Position numbers and translations under genes: made by a program. Below the pieces are notes generated by a model. The model ran no database searches, was not told the origin of the DNA, and saw only the letters and a list, made by a program, of their open reading frames with translations. A DNA stretch of 5,450 bases from Gammaproteobacteria bacterium (lineage in GTDB: Bacteria > Pseudomonadota > Gammaproteobacteria > Steroidobacterales > Steroidobacteraceae), in assembly GCA_003165495.1 (NCBI GenBank), contig PMMB01000329.1:1-5450 (forward strand), read 5' to 3'. This document shows, piece by piece, positions 1-5,450 of this stretch (its first letter is position 1; each line of letters starts with the position of its first letter).

Positions 1-1195
1 CTCCGCTGATCTCGGGAATCTTCAGGGACTCTCCGGCGGTCACCTTGCCGCCCTTCAAATCGTTGATCTTGGAAATGACGGCGGCTGACGTGCCGTATTG
101 CTTGGCGATCATCGCCAGCGTTTCGCGGCGCGTAACCTCATGAACGGCGAAGCGCACGCGGTCGTCGGGCGACAGGGTCTTGAGCGCCGCCTCGAAGCCA
201 TCGGCGTTGTCGATCGGCACCAGCATGCGGTGCGGACCCTCGGGGTCGGTTGCCCAGCGGTTGTAGCCCGGATTCAGGGCGACCAGTTCATCGTAGCTGG
301 TGCCCGCCAATTGGGCGGCGATCTTCAGGTCGATTTGCGAACCGGTATCGATGACGGCGAAGTAGGGCTCATTCGGAATCACCGCGAATTCCAGGCCGTA
401 GCGCTCGGGTTCAGCCATCAGGCGTTTCATCGCGAGCAGCTTCGGCACATAGGCGCGGGTTTCGGCGGGCAACTTCAGATGCCAAAAATCGGTGGGCTTG
501 CCGTGGGCGCGGTTGTAATCCAATTCGCGCTGCACCGAATTCTCGCCGACATTGTACGCTGCGATCGCGAGTAACCAGTCGCCGTTGAATTGATCGTGCA
601 GTGCCTGCAGGTAGTCGAGCGCCGCGCGGGTCGACTCGATCACATCGCGCCGGCCGTCGAACCACCAATTCTGTTTCAGACCGAAGCGCACGCCCGTGCC
701 CGGGATGAACTGCCACATTCCTGCGGCGCGGCTCTGCGAGTACGCGAACGGCTCATAGGCGCTTTCCACCACCGGCAGCAGCGCGAACTCCAACGGCATG
801 CCGCGCGCCTCCACTTCGGTGATGACGTGGTACAGGTAGCGCTGGCCGCGCTGGAATACGCGTTCGAGATAATCCGGGTTGTGTCCGAACCAGGCGAGTT
901 GTTGATCGATCGCCGGCTCCTGCACCTCATCGAGGGCAAAACCGGCACGCATGCGGTCGAATAGGTCGTCGTAGTCCTCGCCATTGTGATGCTGCCATTC
1001 GCGCGGCATGGTGAGCGAGGGCATGGCGTCCTTGCCCAAGCCGGCGGCATCGGGAGGCGCGGTCGTTTCAGGACCGGCCGGCGCGGCCGGCATCGCGATT
1101 TGTTCGCGCTCGGGTGGCTTGGCCGGCCGATGCGCGCAGGCGCCGAGCAACAACAAAGCGCCGGTGAATAAATAATATCGGGTGAGGATTGCCAT
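1..1195 (-). CDS. mltD: MltD-like membrane-bound lytic murein transglycosylase D (lipoprotein), 3' end beyond window
   Basis: Lytic transglycosylase that cleaves the MurNAc-GlcNAc bond of peptidoglycan with formation of a 1,6-anhydro-MurNAc end, expected on the periplasmic face of the outer membrane. Read from the ATG at 1195, 398 codons are visible. Residues 1-19 are a lipoprotein signal peptide with lipobox LGAC and acylated Cys20, followed by a Pro/Ala-rich linker to about residue 60. The SLT catalytic domain covers about 115-250: LLPVVES carries the presumed catalytic Glu144, then AAGMWQFIPGTG (157-168) and AAYNVGE (212-218), all MltD/SLT family hallmarks. A region at about 275-330 resembles a degenerate LysM, and a clearer LysM runs at about 351-394 (TLAMIAKQYGTS, ending SLKIP). 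E. coli MltD is about 450 residues with LysM repeats at its end, so another LysM may follow outside the window. The start lies 11 bases after the gloB stop without a strong Shine-Dalgarno, suggesting co-transcription with gloB. Identity is firm; the C-terminus is unseen. Confidence 0.95.
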   Translation of the reverse strand, partial: MAILTRYYLFTGALLLLGACAHRPAKPPEREQIAMPAAPAGPETTAPPDAAGLGKDAMPSLTMPREWQHHNGEDYDDLFDRMRAGFALDEVQEPAIDQQLAWFGHNPDYLERVFQRGQRYLYHVITEVEARGMPLEFALLPVVESAYEPFAYSQSRAAGMWQFIPGTGVRFGLKQNWWFDGRRDVIESTRAALDYLQALHDQFNGDWLLAIAAYNVGENSVQRELDYNRAHGKPTDFWHLKLPAETRAYVPKLLAMKRLMAEPERYGLEFAVIPNEPYFAVIDTGSQIDLKIAAQLAGTSYDELVALNPGYNRWATDPEGPHRMLVPIDNADGFEAALKTLSPDDRVRFAVHEVTRRETLAMIAKQYGTSAAVISKINDLKGGKVTAGESLKIPEISG

Positions 1196-1206
1196 GCTTA
1201 AGCCCG

Positions 1207-2001
1207 CTAGCGGAACTGATCCTTCCAGGCGCGCAATACGCCGAACACCTCGGCGGGCCCTTGAAGCGATTTGTCTGCATGGATCTCAGCGGCCGTCACC
1301 ACCGTCGGGTTATCGCAGCGCAGAAATGGATTGACCCGAATCTCCAAGCCAAGAGTCGAGGGTAGCGTGGGGCGGCCTTGAGCGCGCACGCGATGCACGC
1401 TGTCCTGGTACTCGAGCGCGGCCCCATTGGTCGGATCCACCGTCAAGGCGAAGCGCAGATTGGCTGCTGTGTACTCATGACCGCAGAACACGCTGGTGTC
1501 CGGCGGCAAGTTACGTAGTTTGATCAACGATGCATTCATCTGTGTAGGCGTACCTTCGAACATTCGGCCGCAGCCCGCGCTGAAAAGCGTGTCTCCGCAA
1601 AACAGCGCGCCATGCCCCCAAAACGCGATGTGGCTTAAGGTATGCCCCGGCACTTGTAAAATCTCGAAGGAAAGTCCCAAGTCCGGCAATTCGCAGCGCT
1701 CGCCCTCGTGCACGGTGCGTGTGCGCTGCGCAATTCGGGTATCCTCCGGCCCAATCACCGGTACCGCCCAGTGGCGCAGCAGTTCCGGGACCCCGCCGAT
1801 ATGATCGGGGTGATGGTGAGTCAGTAAAATGGCGGCTAAGCTGGCGCCGCTGCGCTGCAACTCGAATATCACGGGCGCGGCGTCGCCCGGGTCGACCGCG
1901 ACAAGGCTGCCTGGCGCGCGAGGCGAGTCGATGAGCCAGATGTAGTTATCGGAGAATGCGCGCACCGGGCGCACATTAAGATGCGTGGTATGAATTGACA
2001 T
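1207..2001 (-). CDS. gloB: Hydroxyacylglutathione hydrolase (glyoxalase II)
   Basis: Hydrolyses S-D-lactoylglutathione to D-lactate and glutathione, the second step of glutathione-dependent methylglyoxal detoxification in the cytoplasm. The 264-residue protein has the metallo-beta-lactamase fold: THHHPDH at 61-67 gives metal ligands His62, His64, Asp66 and His67; His120 (PGH) , Asp137 (CGDTLF) and His175 (CGHEYT) complete the two-metal site. GCGRMFEGTPTQM (143-155) and the C-terminal NPFLR (224-228) are specific to the glyoxalase II family and separate it from generic beta-lactamase-fold hydrolases. Length matches the usual 250-260 residues. I chose the ATG at 2001 because the alignment with known GloB begins near VRAFSDNYIWL; an in-frame ATG at 2028 would add nine residues and cannot be excluded, and neither start has a strong Shine-Dalgarno. 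It is the first gene of a minus-strand pair with mltD and is divergent from the yafS-like gene, as the same genes are grouped in E. coli. Confidence 0.96.
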   Translation of the reverse strand: MSIHTTHLNVRPVRAFSDNYIWLIDSPRAPGSLVAVDPGDAAPVIFELQRSGASLAAILLTHHHPDHIGGVPELLRHWAVPVIGPEDTRIAQRTRTVHEGERCELPDLGLSFEILQVPGHTLSHIAFWGHGALFCGDTLFSAGCGRMFEGTPTQMNASLIKLRNLPPDTSVFCGHEYTAANLRFALTVDPTNGAALEYQDSVHRVRAQGRPTLPSTLGLEIRVNPFLRCDNPTVVTAAEIHADKSLQGPAEVFGVLRAWKDQFR

Positions 2002-2064
2002 TTTGCGCCCGTATTTAACCTGTAACATCCGAACTTCGCTAGTGTTTTCTTGAAGGAGCCGTGG
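2002..2064. promoter_or_regulatory. Divergent intergenic region between gloB and the yafS-like gene
   Basis: This 63-base stretch is the only divergent junction in the window and should hold promoters for both transcription units; that is inferred from gene layout. It is visibly AT-richer than its surroundings. A weak -10-like hexamer TTAAAT for gloB lies on the minus strand (2018 to 2013), but it has no good -35 at the usual distance and would leave a leader of only a few bases. For the plus strand, TAACAT (2023-2028) is a possible -10, also without a convincing -35. No operator-like inverted repeat was recognised. Exact promoter positions are therefore not called. Confidence 0.4.
2053..2058 (+). 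promoter_or_regulatory. Shine-Dalgarno site deciding the yafS-like start
   Basis: AAGGAG, a near-perfect anti-16S complement, sits 6 bases before the in-frame TTG at 2065. It lies inside the reading frame if the upstream TTG at 2050 were used, so it favours 2065 as the start. It is the strongest ribosome binding site I see at any gene start in this window. Confidence 0.6.
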
Positions 2065-2790
2065 TTGGAATCAGCGCTCGATACTGCTGCGACCGATTGG
2101 TTTGAGGGACCGCTGGGAACGCACGTGCTGCGCGAAGAGGCGGCGCTGGCGCCGCTCGCGCTCGATGACGTGTTCGGTTTCGAACTCCTGCAAGTCGGCG
2201 CGTGGGGTCCCGCGCGGCACCTGCTCGATGGCGCCCGCACGCAGCATACGACCCTGGTGGCGCCGGAAATGAACTCGGGCGTCACGCTGTGCGCGCCGCT
2301 CGATTCGTTGCCGTTTCGTTCCGATTCCATTGATGCGATCTTTTTGCCGCACACGCTCGAGCTGGTGGAGGATCCCTACGCGGTGCTGCGCGAGGCCGAG
2401 CGCGTGCTGTGTGCGGAGGGCTGCCTGATGATTTGCGGCTTCAACCCCTTCAGCGGGTGGGGCGTACGTCGTGCGTTCGCCCGCTATGTCGGGTGGCCGG
2501 CGTTTCCGCCGCAGACGCAGCGCATGCTGTCCGAGCGGCGGCTGCGCGATTGGGTGGCGCTGCTCGGCTTCGATGTCGATAGTGTCTATGGTTATCTGGG
2601 GCCATTGCCCACCAAGGGCCGGCTGCCGCGCACCCTCGATGCCCGGCCGCGCCCTGCGTGGACGGCCGGTGCCTACTTGCTCAAGGCGCGTAAGCGCGTG
2701 AAAACCATGACCTTGGTGCGGCCGCGGCGGCGTGCCCGCCAGCGCGTGCTGGTCGGCGCGGCGGAGCCAACCTCCAAAATGGGTCCATGA
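2065..2790 (+). CDS. yafS: YafS-like class I SAM-dependent methyltransferase family protein
   Basis: Putative S-adenosylmethionine-dependent methyltransferase of unknown substrate. With the TTG start at 2065 the protein has 241 residues, close to the roughly 240 of E. coli YafS; a longer form from TTG 2050 would add five residues but has no ribosome site. The Rossmann-like parts are LLQVGAWG (41-48) in the place of motif I, DSLPF (80-84) and DSIDAIFLPHTLEL (87-100) around strand 4, DPYAVLREAERVL (103-115), and GCLMICGFNPFS (119-130). The LPF..DSID...HTLE..DP..LREA.RVL...G.L.I.GFNP.S pattern is shared with YafS and methyltransferase type 11 proteins. Motif I lacks the full GxGxG. The C-terminus (about 207-228) is very basic (KARKRVK, RPRRRARQR), which could bind nucleic acid or acidic lipid, but this is inference. 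The position between gloB and rnhA supports the YafS assignment. Family is fairly sure; biochemical function is unknown. Confidence 0.85.
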   Translation: MESALDTAATDWFEGPLGTHVLREEAALAPLALDDVFGFELLQVGAWGPARHLLDGARTQHTTLVAPEMNSGVTLCAPLDSLPFRSDSIDAIFLPHTLELVEDPYAVLREAERVLCAEGCLMICGFNPFSGWGVRRAFARYVGWPAFPPQTQRMLSERRLRDWVALLGFDVDSVYGYLGPLPTKGRLPRTLDARPRPAWTAGAYLLKARKRVKTMTLVRPRRRARQRVLVGAAEPTSKMGP

Positions 2791-2803
2791 CCCAAGTCGA
2801 GCC

Positions 2804-3247
2804 ATGACTGAGGTTGAAATATTCACCGATGGCGCATGTCGCGGCAATCCGGGTCCCGGCGGATGGGCGGCTTTACTGGTCGCAGGCAAAGAACGCAAAG
2901 ATGTCTCGGGTGCTGAACCCGCGACCACCAACAACCGCATGGAGCTGATGGCGGCGATCGGCGGTTTGGGCGCGCTGAAACGGCGCTGCGCGGTCAAACT
3001 CTATACCGATTCGAAATACGTGCTGCAAGGCATCACCGAATGGCTGCCCAATTGGAAGGCGCGCGGCTGGCGCACGGCCGCGCGCGCGCCCGTCAAGAAT
3101 CAGGATTTATGGCAACTGTTGGATGCCGCGGCCTTAGCACAAGACATTGAATGGCATTGGGTCAAAGGACATTCGGGACATGAAGGCAATGAATACGTGG
3201 ATCAACTCGCCAACACCGCCATCGACCGCCTGTTGGCGGCACGCTAG
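2804..3247 (+). CDS. rnhA: Ribonuclease HI
   Basis: Endonuclease that cuts the RNA strand of RNA:DNA hybrids, acting on R-loops, primers and hybrid remnants in the cytoplasm. The 147-residue protein shows the complete active site: Asp9 (IFTDGACRGNPGPGG), Glu47 (NNRMEL), Asp69 (LYTDSKYV), His123 (KGHSGH) and Asp133 (EYVDQLAN). The basic handle with TEWLPNWKARGW and PVKNQDLW (about 78-104) is present, as in E. coli RNase HI (155 residues), and there is no extra N-terminal hybrid-binding domain. The ATG at 2804 fits the family N-terminus; an open frame continues upstream to 2732 but overlaps the methyltransferase gene and adds unrelated residues. It starts 13 bases after the methyltransferase stop and ends 8 bases before dnaQ, without a clear Shine-Dalgarno, so translation may be coupled to the gene before it. 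Unlike E. coli, it points the same way as dnaQ. Confidence 0.97.
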   Translation: MTEVEIFTDGACRGNPGPGGWAALLVAGKERKDVSGAEPATTNNRMELMAAIGGLGALKRRCAVKLYTDSKYVLQGITEWLPNWKARGWRTAARAPVKNQDLWQLLDAAALAQDIEWHWVKGHSGHEGNEYVDQLANTAIDRLLAAR

Positions 3248-3255
3248 TCCTTAAG

Positions 3256-3963
3256 ATGCGCCAAGTCGTCCTCGATACGGAAACCACCGGGCTCGAAGTC
3301 GAACAACAGCACCGGGTCATTGAAATCGGCTGCGTGGAGCTCTTCAATCGGCGGCTCACCGGCCGAACCTATCACCAGTACCTCAATCCGGAGCGCGACA
3401 TCGACGAGGGTGCGCAGCAGGTGCACGGCCTGACCCGCGAAAAATTGGCGCGGGCGCCGACGTTTTCGCAAGTACATCGGGAGTTCTTGGAGTTCATACG
3501 CGATGCGGAACTGATCATTCACAACGCCCCCTTCGATGTCTCTTTTTTGAATGCGGAACTCGCGCGCATCGAAAGTGCGCACAAGGTCGACGACCTGAGC
3601 CGGGTGCTCGACAGCTTGGCGCTCGCGCGGCAGATGCATCCCGGGCAGCGCAACAATCTTGACGCCTTGTGCAAGCGCTACTCGGTCGATAATTCGCATC
3701 GCGATTACCACGGCGCCTTGTTGGACGCGCGCATCCTCGCCGAAGTGTATCTCGCCATGACCGGTGGGCAGGCCAATCTCACGTTGAGCGCCGAATCGGA
3801 CACGGCGCGCAGCCGCGCGCGCCAGGCCGCGCCGGCACGCTTAAGCGGCGGCGCGCGCATCACCGTGATCAGGCCCAGTGAGAATGAGATGGCTGCGCAT
3901 GAGCATGTGCTCGCGCTGCTCGACAAGGTGTCGGGCGGCAAAACGGTGTGGCGAAAATTGTGA
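3256..3963 (+). CDS. dnaQ: DNA polymerase III epsilon subunit (3'-5' proofreading exonuclease)
   Basis: Proofreading exonuclease of the replicative polymerase core, bound to the alpha subunit. The 235-residue protein carries all DEDDh residues: Asp7 and Glu9 in LDTETTG (ExoI), Asp94 in HNAPFDVSFL (ExoII), and His152/Asp157 in HGALLDA (ExoIII). After the exonuclease domain, GGQANLTL (170-177) sits where E. coli epsilon has its beta-clamp-binding motif. An Arg/Ala/Ser-rich linker (about 178-202) leads to the C-terminal alpha-binding segment, with ENEMAAHEHVLALL (209-222) and the final TVWRKL resembling the E. coli tail. Presence of the tail separates a true DnaQ from stand-alone DnaQ-like exonucleases. 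E. coli epsilon has 243 residues. The ATG is 8 bases after the rnhA stop with no good Shine-Dalgarno. The stop codon overlaps the likely start of the epimerase gene. Confidence 0.97.
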   Translation: MRQVVLDTETTGLEVEQQHRVIEIGCVELFNRRLTGRTYHQYLNPERDIDEGAQQVHGLTREKLARAPTFSQVHREFLEFIRDAELIIHNAPFDVSFLNAELARIESAHKVDDLSRVLDSLALARQMHPGQRNNLDALCKRYSVDNSHRDYHGALLDARILAEVYLAMTGGQANLTLSAESDTARSRARQAAPARLSGGARITVIRPSENEMAAHEHVLALLDKVSGGKTVWRKL

Positions 3964-4973
3964 AACTGCTGGTCACCGGCGCCGCCGGTTTCATTGGATT
4001 TCATACCGCGCGGCGGCTGCTGGAACGCGGCGAGGAGGTGGTCGGACTCGATAACCTCAACGCCTACTACGATCCAAGCCTCAAGGCCGCACGCTTAGGA
4101 GTTCTGCGGCGCCATCCGGCGTTTCGTTTCGTCAACATCGATGTGGCGGATCGAGAGGCGATGGACGAGCTGTTCCGCGTCGAGAAGTTTCAACGCGTGG
4201 TGCATCTGGCGGCGCAGGCGGGGGTGCGTTACTCCATCATCAACCCGCATGTGTACGTGCAAAGCAATATCACGGGATTTCTGCATGTGATCGAGGGTTG
4301 CCGGCACAACACCGTCGAGCACCTGGTCTATGCCTCCACGAGTTCAGTGTACGGCGCGAATACACGGATGCCGTTCTCGGAACGACAAAATGTCGATCAC
4401 CCGCTCACTCTGTATGCCGCCACCAAGAAATCCAATGAGTTGATGGCGCATAGCTATTCTTCGCTGTACGGATTGCCAACCACGGGACTGCGATTCTTCA
4501 CAGTGTACGGACCTTGGGGCCGGCCGGATATGGCGCTGTTTCTGTTCACCAAGAACATCCTTGCCGGCGCACCCATCGATGTATTCAACGGCGGCCATCA
4601 TCAACGGGATTTCACGTATATCGATGACATCGTCCAGGGTGTCATCGCCGCGGTGGATCAGGTGGCGACGCCGAGCCTCAGTTGGGATTCCGATGCGCCT
4701 GATCCCGCCACCAGCAGCGCGCCTTATAGAATTTACAATATCGGCAATCAACGGCCGGTGGCGCTGCTGCGCTACATCGACGTGCTCGAACAATGCTTAG
4801 GTAAGCGGGCGCAGAAGAATCTATTGCCGATGCAACCCGGCGATTTGCCCGACACCTGGGCTGACGTCGAAGCCCTGGCGCGCGATGTGGGGTACCGGCC
4901 CAGCACCGATTTGGAAACGGGTGTTAAGCAGTTCGTCGAATGGTATCTTGGCTATTACCACCCGCAAACTTAA
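3960..4973 (+). CDS. NAD-dependent sugar-nucleotide epimerase, UDP-glucuronate 4-epimerase type
   Basis: Extended short-chain dehydrogenase that most probably interconverts UDP-glucuronate and UDP-galacturonate, a precursor for capsule, lipopolysaccharide or exopolysaccharide. With a GTG start at 3960 it has 337 residues and begins MKLLVTGAAGFIG, the usual family N-terminus. GAAGFIG (7-13) and Asp31 form the NAD site; DNLNAYYDPSLKAAR (31-45) and AGVRYSIINPHVYVQSNI (87-104) are typical of the UDP-GlcA 4-epimerase/LpsL/WbnF group. STSSVYG (126-132) and YAATK (152-156) supply the catalytic Ser/Thr-Tyr-Lys. LRFFTVYGPWGRPDMA (177-192) and RDFTYIDDIV (216-225) follow. Another in-frame GTG at 3948 would add four residues. 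The GTGA at 3960-3963 overlaps the dnaQ stop, suggesting translational coupling. It lies apart from any visible polysaccharide cluster, between dnaQ and pgi. A related activity (for example UDP-glucose 4-epimerase) is less likely from the motifs but substrate was not tested. Confidence 0.9.
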   Translation: MKLLVTGAAGFIGFHTARRLLERGEEVVGLDNLNAYYDPSLKAARLGVLRRHPAFRFVNIDVADREAMDELFRVEKFQRVVHLAAQAGVRYSIINPHVYVQSNITGFLHVIEGCRHNTVEHLVYASTSSVYGANTRMPFSERQNVDHPLTLYAATKKSNELMAHSYSSLYGLPTTGLRFFTVYGPWGRPDMALFLFTKNILAGAPIDVFNGGHHQRDFTYIDDIVQGVIAAVDQVATPSLSWDSDAPDPATSSAPYRIYNIGNQRPVALLRYIDVLEQCLGKRAQKNLLPMQPGDLPDTWADVEALARDVGYRPSTDLETGVKQFVEWYLGYYHPQT

Positions 4974-4989
4974 GAGTTGATCACGCGCC

Positions 4990-5450
4990 ATGACACAGTT
5001 GAATTCTTCACTTAGCGCATGGGGCGCGGTTGCTGCGCACGCCAATGAACTAAGCCAAGTGCATTTGCGCGATCAGTGGGCCGCGGACCCGCAGCGCTGG
5101 CAGAACTTTCACGTTGAACACGGCACCTGGCTGCTCGATATGTCGCGTCAGCGCATCACGGTCAAGACCTTGTCGCTGTTGTTCGACCTGGCGCGCGCGG
5201 CGGATTTGCCGGCGCGCATAGCCGCCATGTTTCGCGGCGATCCGATCAACAGCACGGAGCAGCGCGCGGTGCTGCACACGGCGCTGCGCTCGGACTTCGC
5301 GGGTTCAGCGGCCATTCAGGCGGAAGTGCGCGACTCACGCAAGAAACTCACCGATTTCGTGGCCGCGGTGCGCTCGGGTAGGAAACTCGGGGCTACGGGC
5401 AAGAGATTCAGACACGTCGTGAACATCGGCATCGGGGGTTCGGACTTGGG
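4990..5450 (+). CDS. pgi: Glucose-6-phosphate isomerase, N-terminal part, runs off the right edge
   Basis: Reversibly converts glucose-6-phosphate to fructose-6-phosphate in glycolysis and gluconeogenesis, in the cytoplasm. Only 153 complete codons plus two bases are visible, out of about 550 usual for bacterial Pgi. Family features seen are a helical N-terminus with WLLDMSRQRITVKTL (47-61), MFRGDPINSTEQRAVLHTALR (80-100; the TE.RAVLH.ALR motif), and VNIGIGGSDLG (144-154), the conserved loop that helps bind the substrate phosphate. An in-frame TGA at 4978-4980 fixes the ATG at 4990 as the first possible ATG start. The gene begins 16 bases after the epimerase stop; AAGAG at 4972-4976 is a poor and rather distant Shine-Dalgarno. 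The main catalytic residues of the family lie past the edge and cannot be checked. Confidence 0.95.
   Translation, partial: MTQLNSSLSAWGAVAAHANELSQVHLRDQWAADPQRWQNFHVEHGTWLLDMSRQRITVKTLSLLFDLARAADLPARIAAMFRGDPINSTEQRAVLHTALRSDFAGSAAIQAEVRDSRKKLTDFVAAVRSGRKLGATGKRFRHVVNIGIGGSDL

Noticed and set aside
98..964. Open frames on the plus strand (98-574 and 590-964)
   Set aside because: They are antisense to the continuous mltD coding sequence, which keeps signal peptide, catalytic Glu motif and LysM in one frame. The plus-strand translations show no recognisable motif.
1995..2000. Perfect TTGACA -35 hexamer on the plus strand upstream of the yafS-like gene
   Set aside because: No -10-like sequence occurs 16-18 bases downstream; the nearest candidate TAACAT is 22 bases away. 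The hexamer is also just the reverse of the gloB start codon region, so it is probably coincidental.
2732..2803. N-terminal extension of RNase HI from an upstream ATG at 2732
   Set aside because: The added 24 residues overlap the end of the methyltransferase gene, have no similarity to RNase HI N-termini, and the ATG at 2804 matches the family start.
2071..2997. A 308-codon open frame on the minus strand
   Set aside because: It lies wholly antisense to the yafS-like gene and rnhA, both with clear family motifs. Its Arg/Gln/His-rich translation shows no recognisable domain and is typical of the reverse frame of GC-rich coding DNA.
3801..3860. GC-rich repetitive stretch with alternating GCGC in dnaQ, possible repeat or hairpin
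   Set aside because: It encodes the Ala/Arg/Ser-rich linker between the exonuclease domain and the alpha-binding tail, so low-complexity codons explain it. No flanking direct repeats were seen.
4974..4989. Possible terminator or promoter between the epimerase gene and pgi
   Set aside because: The gap is only 16 bases with no stem-loop plus T-run and no room for a full promoter.

Overview
The window is ordinary, gene-dense, GC-rich chromosomal DNA that fits a gammaproteobacterium. The main evidence is gene content: mltD, gloB, a yafS-type methyltransferase, rnhA and dnaQ lie side by side, which are the genes of the well-known mltD-gloB-yafS-rnhA-dnaQ neighbourhood of Escherichia coli. The high GC content, alternative GTG/TTG starts and weak Shine-Dalgarno sites argue against an enteric species, but I cannot name a genus from the sequence alone.

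Layout. Positions 1-2001 are on the minus strand: gloB (glyoxalase II) is followed after 11 bases by mltD (lipoprotein lytic transglycosylase), whose 3' end lies beyond the left edge. Positions 2002-2064 form a short divergent intergenic region, the only place in the window with an obvious need for promoters. From 2065 to the right edge everything is on the plus strand and tightly packed: yafS-like methyltransferase, rnhA (RNase HI), dnaQ (polymerase III epsilon proofreading subunit), a UDP-glucuronate 4-epimerase-type sugar-nucleotide epimerase whose likely GTG start overlaps the dnaQ stop by 4 bases, and the first 153 codons of pgi (glucose-6-phosphate isomerase), cut off by the right edge. 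Gaps in this run are 13, 8, -4 and 16 bases, with no terminator seen, so it may be one transcription unit.

How the genes relate. RnhA and DnaQ serve DNA replication (RNA:DNA hybrid removal and proofreading). GloB finishes methylglyoxal detoxification. MltD remodels the cell wall. Pgi and the epimerase are both in sugar phosphate / sugar nucleotide metabolism (fructose-6-P/glucose-6-P and UDP-GlcA/UDP-GalA). The shared operon is probably housekeeping packing rather than one pathway.

I found no mobile element, CRISPR array, tRNA/rRNA gene or defence system, and no convincing sign of an undescribed system. The points most worth a second look are the rnhA orientation compared with E. coli, the placement of the epimerase directly between dnaQ and pgi, the poorly conserved SAM-binding loop of the YafS-like protein, and a probable clamp-binding motif in DnaQ.
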